Source of the DNA: Pseudomonadota bacterium
GTDB lineage: Bacteria > Pseudomonadota > Gammaproteobacteria > Xanthomonadales > Ahniellaceae
Direction: 5' to 3'
NCBI GenBank assembly: GCA_022843465.1
Contig: JALHNO010000002.1
Span: 310,001 to 374,000, forward strand
DNA: 64,000 nt
The notes under the pieces were generated by a model that saw only the letters and a list, made by a program, of their open reading frames with translations, ran no database searches and was not told the DNA's origin. Each line of letters starts with the position of its first letter. Position 1 is the stretch's first letter. Of this stretch, positions 8,570 to 17,938 are shown in pieces. The position numbers were made by a program, and so were the translations under genes.

Positions 8570-10462
8570 ATGAAATTTCGAACTGTCATCGCCTACATCC
8601 ATCCGCGCCTCGCCGTGGTCGGACACGATCTGGCGATGGTCTGGCTGGCCTGGTTCAGCGCAAACTGGATCCGCTACAACCTGCTGCCGGTGGCGCCGCC
8701 GATTCCGCTGTTTGGCCCCGAGTATGCCATCGTACTCAGCCTGCAGGGCCTGGTGCTGTACTGGACCGGTCTCTACCGCGGGCTCTGGCGCTTCGCCAGC
8801 CTGCCCGACCTCTGGAACATCGCACGCGGCAGCCTGATCGGCACGACCGCGATCGCGATCGGGCTTTTCCTGTTCGATCGTCTCGAAGGCACCCCGCGTG
8901 CCGTGCTCGGCATCTATCCGTTGATGCTGCTGCTGGTGCTCGGGATGCCGCGCATGCTTTATCGCTTCTGGAAGGACAGCCGGCTCGACGGTGGCCCGCA
9001 TGCGACCGCCAAGCGCGTGCTGATACTCGGGGCCGGCCGCGCCGGCGAAACCCTGGTGCGCGACTTGCGCCGTGAAACCCAGTATCGCCCGGTTGGATTC
9101 CTTGACGACAACCATGCACTCAAGGGCGCCAAGCTGCATGGCATTCCGGTACTTGGCCCGATCGATCAGCTGCCTGAGCTTGCGCGCGAAGTGGCGGCGG
9201 AGATGGTGCTGATCGCAGTGCCGTCGGCGAGCAATCAGCAGATGCAGCGAATCGTGTCGCTGTGCGAGCGCAGCAGTCTGCCATTCCGTACCGTGCCGCG
9301 CCTCCAGGATGTCGTCGAAGGCCGCTCGAACTTCAATGAACTCAAGGAAGTCGCGATCGAGGATCTGCTGGGACGCGATCCGGTTGCGCTCGACTGGACC
9401 GCGATCCGTACCGGTATTGCCGGCAAGCGGGTGCTGGTGACCGGCGGTGGCGGTTCGATCGGCGCCGAACTCTGCAGACAGGTCGCGCGCCTCGGTGTTG
9501 AATCCTTGACCGTCCTCGAGCTGACCGAATTCAACCTGTACCGGATCGAGCAGGAATTGCGCGCGGAGTTTCCGGATCTGGTGCTCGATGCCGTGCTCGG
9601 CGACTGCGGCGATGCCGCGGTGTGCGAGCGCATCTTTGCCCGCAGTCGACCTACCGCAGTTTTTCATGCCGCCGCGTTCAAGCACGTGCCCCTGCTGCAG
9701 GAGCAGGTGCGCGAGGCGGTGCGCAACAATGTACTGGGCACCCAGGTGATGGCCGTGGCGGCGGAACGCCACGGGGTCGAGACCTTTGTGCTGATATCGA
9801 CCGACAAGGCGGTGAATCCGTCCAGCGTAATGGGTGCCAGCAAGCGCGCGGCCGAAGTGTTCTGCCAGTCCTTTGCGCAGCAGGCGAAGACCCATTTCAT
9901 CACCGTGCGTTTCGGCAATGTGCTTGACTCGGCTGGTAGCGTCGTGCCGCTGTTTCGCGAACAGATCAGGCGGGGTGGTCCGGTCACCGTGACGCACCCG
10001 GAAATCTCGCGCTACTTCATGACGATTCCGGAAGCCTGCCAATTGATTCTGCAGGCTGCCGTGCTCGGACGTGGCGGCGAGATATTCGCGCTCGATATGG
10101 GCGAGCCGGTACGCATCCGTTATCTGGCCGAGCAGATGATCCTGCTCGCCGGCAAGGTGCCAGACCGCGACATCCAGATCACCTATTCCGGCCTGCGCTC
10201 GGGAGAGAAGCTGTTCGAGGAACTTTTTCACGAACAGGAAGATTACGAGAGCACCGGACACCCGAAGATTTTCCTGGCGCAGCCACGCTATGTCGCCTGG
10301 CCTGAATTGAATAACGTCCTGCGCCAGGCTGAGGCGGCTGTGCGTCGGTTTGAAGAAGCGGAAGTCCTGCGCTGCCTGCGCCTGCTGGTTCCCGAGTTCG
10401 ATGCCGAGCGCGGCCATCAGACTGGCAACGAGGTGGTTTCTATCCATCGCGCGCGCAACTGA
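8570..10462 (+). CDS. Membrane-bound nucleoside-diphosphate-sugar 4,6-dehydratase (WbpM/CapD family)
   Basis: 630 residues. About four N-terminal membrane helices (15-135) are followed by a first Rossmann segment (LILGAGRAGE) and the catalytic SDR domain with GGGGSIGAEL. The active site carries ISTDKAVNPSSVMGASK, that is the Ser/Met/Lys triad typical of WbpM in place of Ser/Tyr/Lys. These enzymes make UDP-4-keto-6-deoxy-HexNAc for O-antigen or capsule. AAGGA stands 7 bases before ATG 8570, and longer in-frame starts lack that. A long palindromic repeat lies just downstream. Confidence 0.9.
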   Translation: MKFRTVIAYIHPRLAVVGHDLAMVWLAWFSANWIRYNLLPVAPPIPLFGPEYAIVLSLQGLVLYWTGLYRGLWRFASLPDLWNIARGSLIGTTAIAIGLFLFDRLEGTPRAVLGIYPLMLLLVLGMPRMLYRFWKDSRLDGGPHATAKRVLILGAGRAGETLVRDLRRETQYRPVGFLDDNHALKGAKLHGIPVLGPIDQLPELAREVAAEMVLIAVPSASNQQMQRIVSLCERSSLPFRTVPRLQDVVEGRSNFNELKEVAIEDLLGRDPVALDWTAIRTGIAGKRVLVTGGGGSIGAELCRQVARLGVESLTVLELTEFNLYRIEQELRAEFPDLVLDAVLGDCGDAAVCERIFARSRPTAVFHAAAFKHVPLLQEQVREAVRNNVLGTQVMAVAAERHGVETFVLISTDKAVNPSSVMGASKRAAEVFCQSFAQQAKTHFITVRFGNVLDSAGSVVPLFREQIRRGGPVTVTHPEISRYFMTIPEACQLILQAAVLGRGGEIFALDMGEPVRIRYLAEQMILLAGKVPDRDIQITYSGLRSGEKLFEELFHEQEDYESTGHPKIFLAQPRYVAWPELNNVLRQAEAAVRRFEEAEVLRCLRLLVPEFDAERGHQTGNEVVSIHRARN

Positions 10463-10476
10463 TCCGGGGTTCGGCC

Positions 10477-10662
10477 GGCTAACCCGGATATTTCATACTG
10501 CTTCGTAGCGAGACCGACGAGACGCCGCTGTGGAGCGGTGCGCGGAAGGAATTTGGACGAAGGCGTAGCCGACGCTACGTTGAGTTCAAATTCATGAGCA
10601 CACCGCTCTACAGCGAGCGTATCGGCGGTCGCAGTAGAAGGGGTATGAAATATCCGGGCTAA
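10477..10662. repeat. 176-bp imperfect palindrome with 16-bp perfect terminal arms (MITE-like)
   Basis: CCCGGATATTTCATAC (10483-10498) recurs as its exact reverse complement at 10643-10658. The two halves stay complementary towards the middle (for example CGCTGTGGAGCGGTG against CACCGCTCTACAGCG) and close on a CGTAGC/GCTACG hairpin at 10564-10579. The hexamer GGCTAA is found at both ends (10477-10482 and 10657-10662), partly inside the right arm. It contains no credible gene. The structure fits a non-autonomous miniature element or a large REP-type palindrome. The rest of the 10463-10829 gap shows nothing recognisable. Confidence 0.7.
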
Positions 10663-10830
10663 GGCTGCGTTCTACGCTGCGCGATCAATCCGGCAAGTTG
10701 GCCCGCGTATCCGGCTGGTGGCAGCACCTGATCGCTGCGCTTCGCCCGGCGCAGTCGGCTGCTTGCCTTCAGGCTTGTAGATGCCCGGACCTGCACGCTG
10801 GTGTGCTGATCGTGATACGCGTCGCGTAAA

Positions 10831-10855
10831 ACAAAACCCCGGCCGGAGCCGGGGT
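10831..10855 (-). terminator. Intrinsic terminator of rne
   Basis: On the minus strand, 38 bases past the rne stop, ACCCCGGC / GCCGGGGT forms an 8-bp GC-rich stem with loop TCCG. It is followed by TTTTGTTTT: a classic Rho-independent terminator. Confidence 0.85.
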
Positions 10856-10893
10856 CTGCCAGATGCCCACTCAACCGGGCCGGCTTGCTTGCA

Positions 10894-13800
10894 TCAGACC
10901 AGTGGCCGGTCGGCGTCGGGGTTGTGGTCCTGGGCCTCCGCGGCGATGGCAGCGACCTGGTCCGAAAGCGAGCTGATGTTCGCGTCCGCGCCATTGATGG
11001 TACTCGCTGGCAGCGACTGCATCTCTACTTCGGCTGGGTCACTGGCAGCGGCAATCGGTGGGGCGACGGCTGCTTCCACCGCTGTCAGTTCTGAGACGCT
11101 GCTCACTGCGGAATTCACCGCGACAGCCGTCTCGACCGGCTCGGCTGCGACTGCTGGGGCAACGGCGGGTGCCGGTGCGGGTTCAGCGGCTGGCGGGGCG
11201 ACATCAAACAGACTGGACTGCGTATGCGCTGCGATCGAGACCGCGACCGACAGTGGGTTGTGCCGGGGAATATCGATACGGGGTTCAACTGGAGTACGTC
11301 GATACGGCGGCGGGCGATCCGGATTGGCTGTGGGAGCGGCAGCAGCCGGGGGCGTTGCTGGCCTTTCTTCGACCACCGCGCTGGCCGCGGGCGTCGCTGC
11401 GAGCGCAGGCTCAGAGGGCGTCACATCCGGCAGAGTCATTGCCGGCACTGCCTGCTCCAGCATCGCGACCGCAAGTTCCGGATGCACCGAGTTGCCGTTC
11501 TGCTCGGCGGCCGTCTCGGGCTTGCTGTCGCGCGCGGCTGCCTCGGAGACGACGGCAGATTCTGCCACGCTGCCGGCTGCCGCTGCCGCGACGTCTGCCA
11601 TCGGTGTCAGCAGCGGTTGAACCGGGTCAGCGGTCGCCGTGGCGGGTGCCGAAACTTCGGTCGGCTTCGACTCGGGGACTGCCGAGGACTCGGCCACGGA
11701 TTGCGCGCCCGGATCGGGCTGGTGGTCGTCTTCATCATCCAGATCGAGATCGCCGAGTGAGGCCGACAGCGCCATCGCCTCCGGACTCGCGCTGTTGCCG
11801 TTGCGCTCGCCACGGCGACGGCGACGGCCACCACGGCGGCCACGCCGACGCTTGCCATCACCATCCAGTGCTGCCGCGTTGAGATCTTCCGCAGTGGCGG
11901 CTTCGTGGGCCGGGAGCGAGCTGGCGGCTGCGCTGGCAGCACTGGCGGCCGCGGCAAGATTCAGCCGCTCCAGTTCGCTGACGCCCGCTGCCGCATTGCC
12001 GTCAACAGCGGCATTCTGCGCGGTCGCCTGGGCCGGCTTCTGAGTCTGCTGCGGACGCTGTTCCTGCCGCGGCTGCTGTTGCTTCTGCTGAGGTGCCTGC
12101 TTGGGCTTGCCGGTCTCGGGACGCGCCGCTGCTGCGTTACCGCCAGCGGCAGCTGGCCGATCACCACGTTGCTCGCGGCGTTCATCGCGCTTGCGGTCGT
12201 GGCGGTCATTGCGGTTCTTGCCGTGACGGTCGTTGTCACGGTTGCCGTGCGGACGGCTGTGTTGCGCATTGGGTCTCGACTTCGCGTCGTTCTTGCCGTC
12301 CTGACGCGCGTTCGACTCATTGGCAGCCGGTGCTGCGGACGGGCCGCTGAACCAGGCCATCATCCGGGCGAACAGGCCGGGCTTGCCGGCTGCCGGCGCG
12401 GTCCGAGCGGCGCGTGTGGAAACAGCGGCAGGAACCGGGGTCGGCACCGCGTCAGGCTCTTCCTTGACGGGCGCAGGTGCCATCGGCGCAATCCGCGTGA
12501 CTGCCGGCTTCTCGGCCTCGGCAACGGGCTGGGTCGAGGCGGGCAGCGCGGTCGGCGCGGCGACCGTAAGCCGTTCGTAGCTGGGCTGGCTTTCCAGTGC
12601 GACTTCGCTCTCGCGAATGCGCTTGATCTCGTAGTGCGGAGTCACCAGTTTCTCGTCGGCGACGATGACCAGGATCGCCTCCTGGCGCTTTTCGACTTCG
12701 GCGACTGCGTGACGCTTTTCGTTGAGCAGGAAATTGGCGACCGCGGTCGGAACCTGGATCAGCACCTGTCCGGTGTTTTCCTTCATCGCTTCTTCTTCGG
12801 CGATGCGCAGGATCGACAGCGACAGCGACTCGACGCCACGGATATGGCCATGTCCTTCGCAGCGCGGGCAGACATTCTGCGATGCCTCGCCGAGCGACGG
12901 GCGCAGGCGCTGGCGCGACAGTTCGAGCAGGCCGAAACGCGAAATTCGACCGAGTTGAACGCGCGCGCGGTCGACCTTCATCGCGTCGCGCAATTTATCT
13001 TCGACGTCGCGCTGGTGCTTGTTCGACTCCATGTCGATGAAGTCGATGACAACCAGGCCGCCAAGGTCGCGGATGCGCAACTGGCGCGCGATTTCCACCG
13101 CGGCTTCCAGGTTGGTGTTGAACGCGGTTTCCTCGATATCGCCGCCCTTGGTCGCCTTTGCCGAGTTGATGTCGACCGAGGTCAGTGCCTCGGTGTGATC
13201 AATGACGATGGCGCCGCCCGAAGGCAGCCGCACCGTGCGTTCAAAGGCGTTCTCGATCTGTAGTTCGATCTGGAAGCGCGAAAACAGCGGGACTGTTTCC
13301 TTGTACAGGCGCAGCTTGCGCAGGTTCTGCGGCATCACCTGCTGCATGAACTCGCGGGCATCGTTGTACAGGTCTTCCTGGTCGATCAGGATTTCACCGA
13401 TATCGTTGCGCAGATAGTCGCGCAGCGCGCGGATGATCAGCTTGGATTCCTGATAGATCAGGAACGGCGCCTTGCGTGACTTGGCCGCCTCGGAGATCGA
13501 TTCCCAGACCTTGAGCAGGTAGTCGAGATCCCATTGCAGTTCTTCGGCGTCACGGCCGAGTCCGGCGGTGCGGATGATCATGCCCATGTCATCGGGCAGT
13601 TTCAGCTCATCCATCGTGTCTTTGAGGTTCTGCCGGTCATCGCCCTCGATCCGGCGCGAGACACCGCCCGCCTTCGGGTTGTTCGGCATCAGCACAAGAT
13701 AGCGGCCGGCAAGGCTGATGAAGGTCGTCAGTGCGGCGCCCTTGTTGCCGCGCTCTTCCTTCTCGACCTGGACGACCACTTCCTGGCCTTCCTTGAGCAG

Positions 13801-14073
13801 TTCGCGGATGCCCGCCTTGTGCGGGTCCAGGCCTGGTGTGAAGTACTCGCGGCCGATTTCCTTCAGTGGCAGGAAGCCGTGGCGATCGGCACCGTATTCG
13901 ACGAAGCAGGCTTCCAGACTGGGCTCGACGCGGGTGACGCGGCCCTTGTAGATATTGGACTTCTTCTGCTCGCGGGAGGGGACTTCAATATCAAGGTCAA
14001 ACAGGTTCTGGCCATCAACGATAGCCACACGCAACTCTTCACGCTGAGTTGCGTTGATCAACATACGCTTCAT
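10894..14073 (-). CDS. rne: Ribonuclease E
   Basis: 1059 residues. The catalytic half holds an S1 domain (about 36-120), the magnesium aspartates D301 (TSVDIN) and D344 (VVIDFID), and the zinc-link CPRC (C402, C405). The remaining ~520 residues are low-complexity, rich in Ala/Pro/Glu with two arginine-rich patches ([13 protein letters not shown] and [13 protein letters not shown]), expected to bind RNA and scaffold the degradosome. RNase E cleaves mRNA and matures tRNA and 5S rRNA. It is divergent from rluC, as in E. coli, and has a terminator. Confidence 0.97.
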   Translation of the reverse strand: MKRMLINATQREELRVAIVDGQNLFDLDIEVPSREQKKSNIYKGRVTRVEPSLEACFVEYGADRHGFLPLKEIGREYFTPGLDPHKAGIRELLKEGQEVVVQVEKEERGNKGAALTTFISLAGRYLVLMPNNPKAGGVSRRIEGDDRQNLKDTMDELKLPDDMGMIIRTAGLGRDAEELQWDLDYLLKVWESISEAAKSRKAPFLIYQESKLIIRALRDYLRNDIGEILIDQEDLYNDAREFMQQVMPQNLRKLRLYKETVPLFSRFQIELQIENAFERTVRLPSGGAIVIDHTEALTSVDINSAKATKGGDIEETAFNTNLEAAVEIARQLRIRDLGGLVVIDFIDMESNKHQRDVEDKLRDAMKVDRARVQLGRISRFGLLELSRQRLRPSLGEASQNVCPRCEGHGHIRGVESLSLSILRIAEEEAMKENTGQVLIQVPTAVANFLLNEKRHAVAEVEKRQEAILVIVADEKLVTPHYEIKRIRESEVALESQPSYERLTVAAPTALPASTQPVAEAEKPAVTRIAPMAPAPVKEEPDAVPTPVPAAVSTRAARTAPAAGKPGLFARMMAWFSGPSAAPAANESNARQDGKNDAKSRPNAQHSRPHGNRDNDRHGKNRNDRHDRKRDERREQRGDRPAAAGGNAAAARPETGKPKQAPQQKQQQPRQEQRPQQTQKPAQATAQNAAVDGNAAAGVSELERLNLAAAASAASAAASSLPAHEAATAEDLNAAALDGDGKRRRGRRGGRRRRRGERNGNSASPEAMALSASLGDLDLDDEDDHQPDPGAQSVAESSAVPESKPTEVSAPATATADPVQPLLTPMADVAAAAAGSVAESAVVSEAAARDSKPETAAEQNGNSVHPELAVAMLEQAVPAMTLPDVTPSEPALAATPAASAVVEERPATPPAAAAPTANPDRPPPYRRTPVEPRIDIPRHNPLSVAVSIAAHTQSSLFDVAPPAAEPAPAPAVAPAVAAEPVETAVAVNSAVSSVSELTAVEAAVAPPIAAASDPAEVEMQSLPASTINGADANISSLSDQVAAIAAEAQDHNPDADRPLV

Positions 14074-14795
14074 TTTTTTGTTTTCCTGGCGCCCCTTCGG
14101 TCGCCCGCTTCAGCGGTCATTCCAGCCAGCGGCGCTTGGGGCCTTTGCCACACCAAGCTGCCAATCGGGTTGAACGATGCGGCGGTACGAGTGTCGGGAA
14201 CGCTTGTTGCATTGTGGTCTGAAGGATGCCGGCTCACACCATGCCGCTCGGTGTGCGTCTCACCGAAGCGAATCCGTTGATCGGAATCGCCGCTGTACCC
14301 GCCGAAGCAGCTAGGATGCGCGGCACTCGAAAGCCAATGGCCTTCAGTGCTCGAACCGCAGTCCGCTGCAGCGGGCGCGAAAAGCCAGTTTGGGCGTTCA
14401 AGTTCTTGATCGCACGCGGCTTTCGACGCATTTCGCAGGCGCAGTGTAGCAACCGGCTGGCAGAACCCGCAAACGTGAAGAAGACCCGCTCCAGGAATCC
14501 CCCCAAGAGTCCGCGACCAGCTCCCGCGGGTCGCGCGGCCCGGCGTGGCACGACAACGCTGGAAAGCCGGCCCAAGTCCCCGGGCAAGGCACTCAGGCGG
14601 GCCCCGGATGCTGCCGTACGGAGCGCGGAAAAGACCTCGAAAAGCCGGGTTTCTGGCCAGCAGCGAGGAGCGGATCGTGGCGTGGCCAGGCGCGGATCGC
14701 CGGAACCCGGTGGTCGCGAGATGGGCAGGGCAGGGGCACATCAGGCCTTGCCAAAGCCGGCCCCGGCCAAACCCGCTGCGGGTTCGGAAGTCGCC
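14074..14795. promoter_or_regulatory. rne/rluC divergent intergenic region
   Basis: About 720 bases with no convincing gene on either strand; the open frames here are featureless Arg/Pro/Ser-rich translations. The part next to rne has GC-rich self-complementary stretches (for example CGGCTCACACC and GGTGTGCG near 14230-14260). In E. coli a long structured rne 5' UTR mediates RNase E autoregulation, and a similar leader is inferred. Minus-strand CAGGAAAACAAAAAA just before the rne ATG provides its ribosome-binding site. Confidence 0.5.
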
Positions 14796-15731
14796 GTGGC
14801 TGCCCCCAACGCGGTCCGGATCCTCCCGATCGACGCCGAACGTGCCGGTCAGCGCATCGACAATTTCCTGTTTGGCCAGCTCAAGGGTGTGCCGAAGTCG
14901 CACGTCTACCGGCTGTTGCGTTCAGGTCAGGTGCGCATCAATGGCAAGCGCGCCAAGCCCGAGAGTCGCTTGGCCGATGGCGATCAGGTTCGCATTCCAC
15001 CAGTGCGGGTTGCGGAGCCGCGCGACCCTGGCATTGCGCCCGATGGCATGCTCAGCCGTGTAGACGGCTGGGTGATCTTTGAGGACCGAGGCTTTCTGGT
15101 GATCAACAAGCCCAGTGGCGTTGCCACCCACGGCGGCAGCGGGATCAGCTTCGGCGCGATCGAGTTGCTTAGACAGTGGCGGCCGGATGAGTCGATGGAG
15201 CTGGTGCATCGGCTCGACCGCGATACCAGTGGTGTGCTGGTTCTGGCCAGGAAGCGCTCGGCATTGACTGGACTTCAGGCGCTGATTCGCGAGGGTCAGA
15301 CAGACAAGCGCTATCTCGCCCTGCTTTCCGGCGTGGTCAAGCGCGAGCGCATCGATGTCAACGCGCCGCTGGCGAAAAATGTCATGCAGGGCGGCGAGCG
15401 CATGGTTCGCGTCGATCCCGAGGGCAAGCCCTCGCGCAGCGTGTTTCGTGTATTGGAGAAATTTGCCGATGCGACATTGTGCGAAGTCGAGCTCGACACC
15501 GGACGCACGCACCAGATTCGCGTCCATGCTGCGCATATCGGTCATCCCTTGCTGGGCGATGACAAGTATGGAATTCCCGAAGCGAATCGCCTGGCGCGTC
15601 AGCAGGGGCTGAAGCGCCTGTTCCTGCATGCTGCGCAGTTCAGTTTCACGCTACCGGGTAACCCCGATGCCTACGTGTTTCATGCGCCATTGGCACCCGA
15701 GCTGGTCGCCTATCTCGACACCCTGCGCTGA
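14796..15731 (+). CDS. rluC: 23S rRNA pseudouridine(955/2504/2580) synthase RluC
   Basis: 311 residues from GTG 14796, which has GGAAG 6 bases upstream and gives the family's usual N terminus (about 12 residues before AGQRIDNFL). An in-frame ATG at 14721 would add 25 Ala/Pro-rich residues and remains possible. An S4 RNA-binding domain (about 15-75) precedes the RluA-type catalytic domain with HRLDRDTSG, whose middle Asp is the nucleophile. It modifies three uridines of 23S rRNA. Divergence from rne is the conserved arrangement. Confidence 0.9.
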   Translation: MAAPNAVRILPIDAERAGQRIDNFLFGQLKGVPKSHVYRLLRSGQVRINGKRAKPESRLADGDQVRIPPVRVAEPRDPGIAPDGMLSRVDGWVIFEDRGFLVINKPSGVATHGGSGISFGAIELLRQWRPDESMELVHRLDRDTSGVLVLARKRSALTGLQALIREGQTDKRYLALLSGVVKRERIDVNAPLAKNVMQGGERMVRVDPEGKPSRSVFRVLEKFADATLCEVELDTGRTHQIRVHAAHIGHPLLGDDKYGIPEANRLARQQGLKRLFLHAAQFSFTLPGNPDAYVFHAPLAPELVAYLDTLR

Positions 15732-15737
15732 GCGAAA

Positions 15738-16967
15738 TCAAGGTCCGGCCAGCTTTCCGGCGCTCAGACCGACGGCCGTCCAGACGCCGATGGCGGTGCC
15801 GAAACTGGTCAGGAAAAATACCAGGAATACCCGGGTCACATCGTTGCGCCACCAGCCGCGCCAGTGCATGACATCGTCACGCAGTCGGGCGAAATGTTCG
15901 ACCCGTGGTTTGCGCACCCAGGCCTCGACCACGCCGCTGACCATGCCCGAGGCGAGCGCCGGATGCAGCGGCGTGATCGGCGATGAGACGGCTGCTGCGA
16001 GGATCGAAAGCGGATGCGCTGCGGCGAGTATTGCGCCCAGCGCGCCTGCCGTTGCGGTGATGGCAATCCAGGACACCAGCAGTTCGAAGCCGAGCTTCTC
16101 GCTGCGCGAGAAACCCCAGACAAAGCCACCGATGATGAAGGCGATGATGGCGTAGCCAAACCACTTGCCGAAATTCGACGGGCGCGGCTCGCTGCTGATA
16201 TCGCGCAGCAAGTCGTCAGCGGGCTGCTGATCGTCACTGAGATGGCGTTCGATACCGTCAAGGTGGCCGGCGCCGAGTACAGCCAGTACCTTGCGCGGTG
16301 GCGCCTGCCCGGCCTCGATGCGCAGTCGTGACGCCATGAACTGGTCGCGTTCGGCGATCAGGCTGCGATACAGGGGCTCGCTCTGGCGCGCGAACTCGGC
16401 GAAGGTGCTCTGCAGCATGTCGCCTTCCTTCAGCTTCTCGATTTCCTCTTCGGAAATCTCGTCGCTCGATACCATGCTGCCGATGATGCCTGCGGTCAGG
16501 GTGGTCTTGTCCCAGAATCCAAGCGATGAACGTGCACGCCGCAGCGTCAGGCCAACGTCGCGGTCGATCAGCCAGCAAGGGATCTGCTGCGCCTCGGCCT
16601 CATCCATGGCCGCGCGCATCTCAGCCCCCGGTTCGATGCCGAATTGCTCGGCAAGCCGGCGCTGGAAGGCGCCGAGCGCCAGTCCGGCAGCAATCACGCC
16701 GACCTTGCCCTCGCGGATTACCTTGAACAGGTCCAGGCTGCCGACCGCATGCGGATCACGCATCGCGCGCGCGCGGTGGTCGCAGAGCTCGACGGCCACC
16801 GCGTCGAAGGACTCGGCCGCCAGCATTTCGCGGACAGCCTCGGCACTGCGCCGGGAAACGTGTGCCGTGCCCAACAGCACGTACTCGGTGCCGTCACGAT
16901 GGATGCGCCGCACAGGCTGGTCCTGCGCCGGTTCCATGGCGTGTTCGTTCGGGGTCGCGGTGTCCAT
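15738..16967 (-). CDS. TraB/GumN-family membrane protein
   Basis: 409 residues. The N-terminal TraB domain (about 20-240) carries GTAHVSRRSAE, ELCDHRARAM and GAGHLDGIERHL. The C terminus holds several membrane helices (about 270-400). The family is named after plasmid pheromone-shutdown proteins, but its relatives are mostly uncharacterised and a metal-dependent peptidase-like fold has been suggested. It follows aguB by 77 bases on the same strand and may be cotranscribed. Its end is 6 bases from the convergent rluC stop. A second in-frame ATG at 16937 is an alternative start. Confidence 0.8.
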   Translation of the reverse strand: MDTATPNEHAMEPAQDQPVRRIHRDGTEYVLLGTAHVSRRSAEAVREMLAAESFDAVAVELCDHRARAMRDPHAVGSLDLFKVIREGKVGVIAAGLALGAFQRRLAEQFGIEPGAEMRAAMDEAEAQQIPCWLIDRDVGLTLRRARSSLGFWDKTTLTAGIIGSMVSSDEISEEEIEKLKEGDMLQSTFAEFARQSEPLYRSLIAERDQFMASRLRIEAGQAPPRKVLAVLGAGHLDGIERHLSDDQQPADDLLRDISSEPRPSNFGKWFGYAIIAFIIGGFVWGFSRSEKLGFELLVSWIAITATAGALGAILAAAHPLSILAAAVSSPITPLHPALASGMVSGVVEAWVRKPRVEHFARLRDDVMHWRGWWRNDVTRVFLVFFLTSFGTAIGVWTAVGLSAGKLAGP

Positions 16968-17044
16968 CGGGGCAGGTCCTGTTGCAGCATGGGGGATGAC
17001 AGCGACGCCCGTGATGGCAGCGCCGGTCAGGATCGGGAGGGTGC

Positions 17045-17938
17045 TCAGTCGCGGTAGCGCTTGAGCAGGTCGGCGTAGGCGTCGATCCGGCGGTCACGCA
17101 AAAACGGCCAGATTCTGCGGACATTTTCGCTGCGGCGCAGGTCGATCTCGGTCAGCAGCACCGTGGGTGAAGAAGTGTCGGCTTCAGCGAGCAGCTCGCC
17201 CTGCGGACCGGCGACAAAACTGCTGCCCCAGAACTGGATGCCGGCGGATTCGGCCAGCGGGCTGGGCTCGAAGCCTACGCGGTTGCAGGACAATACCGGC
17301 AGGCCATTGGCGACCGCATGACCGCGCTGTGACAGGATCCAGGCCTGGCGCTGGCGTTCCTTCTCGGCATCATCATCGCGCGGATCCCAGCCGATGGCAG
17401 TGGGGTAGAGCAGCAGTTCGGCGCCGGCCAGCGCCATCAGGCGCGCGGCTTCCGGATACCACTGGTCCCAGCAGACCAGCACGCCGAGGCGACCGACTGC
17501 GGTGTCGACGGGCTCGAAACCGAGATCACCCGGGGTGAAGTAAAACTTCTCGAGAAATCCCGGGTCATCCGGAATATGCATCTTGCGGTATTTGCCGGCC
17601 AGTCTGCCATCGCTGTCGAAGACGACGGCAGTGTTGTGATACAGCCCGGCGGCGCGGCGTTCGAACAGCGAGCCGACCAGCACCAGCCCGAGTTCGGCGG
17701 CGAGTGCCGACAGGCGTGCGCTGCTGGGGCCCGGAATCGGCTCGGCACGATCGAACTCGTCGACCGACTCGTGTTGGCAGAAGTAGGGTCCGTTGTGCAG
17801 TTCCTGCAGCAGCACCAGGCGCGCGCCCTCGGCCGCGGCCGCGCGCACCCGCGCTTCGATGGCTGCAAGGTTCTGTTCGGCGCTGCCGTGGTTGCATTCC
17901 TGCACCAGGGCAACGCTGAGGGTTTCAGCTCTCGACAT
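17045..17938 (-). CDS. aguB: N-carbamoylputrescine amidase
   Basis: 297 residues of the nitrilase superfamily, with the Glu-Lys-Cys triad E46 (LLQELHNG), K119 (KYRKMHIPDDP) and C156 (LVCWDQWYPE). The motif HIPDDPGFLEKFYFTPGD is typical of N-carbamoylputrescine amidases. It hydrolyses N-carbamoylputrescine to putrescine, CO2 and ammonia, completing the agmatine route started by AguA. It overlaps aguA by 14 bases. Confidence 0.93.
   Translation of the reverse strand: MSRAETLSVALVQECNHGSAEQNLAAIEARVRAAAAEGARLVLLQELHNGPYFCQHESVDEFDRAEPIPGPSSARLSALAAELGLVLVGSLFERRAAGLYHNTAVVFDSDGRLAGKYRKMHIPDDPGFLEKFYFTPGDLGFEPVDTAVGRLGVLVCWDQWYPEAARLMALAGAELLLYPTAIGWDPRDDDAEKERQRQAWILSQRGHAVANGLPVLSCNRVGFEPSPLAESAGIQFWGSSFVAGPQGELLAEADTSSPTVLLTEIDLRRSENVRRIWPFLRDRRIDAYADLLKRYRD

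Noticed and set aside
7994-10447. 817-codon minus-strand frame opposite the WbpM-like gene
   Set aside because: A shadow of codon bias; the plus-strand protein has complete domains and a good ribosome-binding site.
10894-12500. Repetitive Ala/Pro/Arg-rich coding sequence suspected as misassembly or a separate gene
   Set aside because: It is in frame with the RNase E catalytic half, and such disordered, Arg-rich tails are the family norm.
11905-13263. 452-codon plus-strand frame within rne
   Set aside because: Antisense to the conserved RNase E catalytic domain; low-complexity translation.
14226-14795. N-terminal extension of RluC by 190 residues
   Set aside because: Open by chance in GC-rich DNA; GTG 14796 with GGAAG reproduces the usual N terminus.
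14070-14903. 277-codon minus-strand frame between rne and rluC
   Set aside because: Overlaps the conserved start of rluC, no signal or domain, Arg/Pro/Ser-rich; the region is better explained as a leader.
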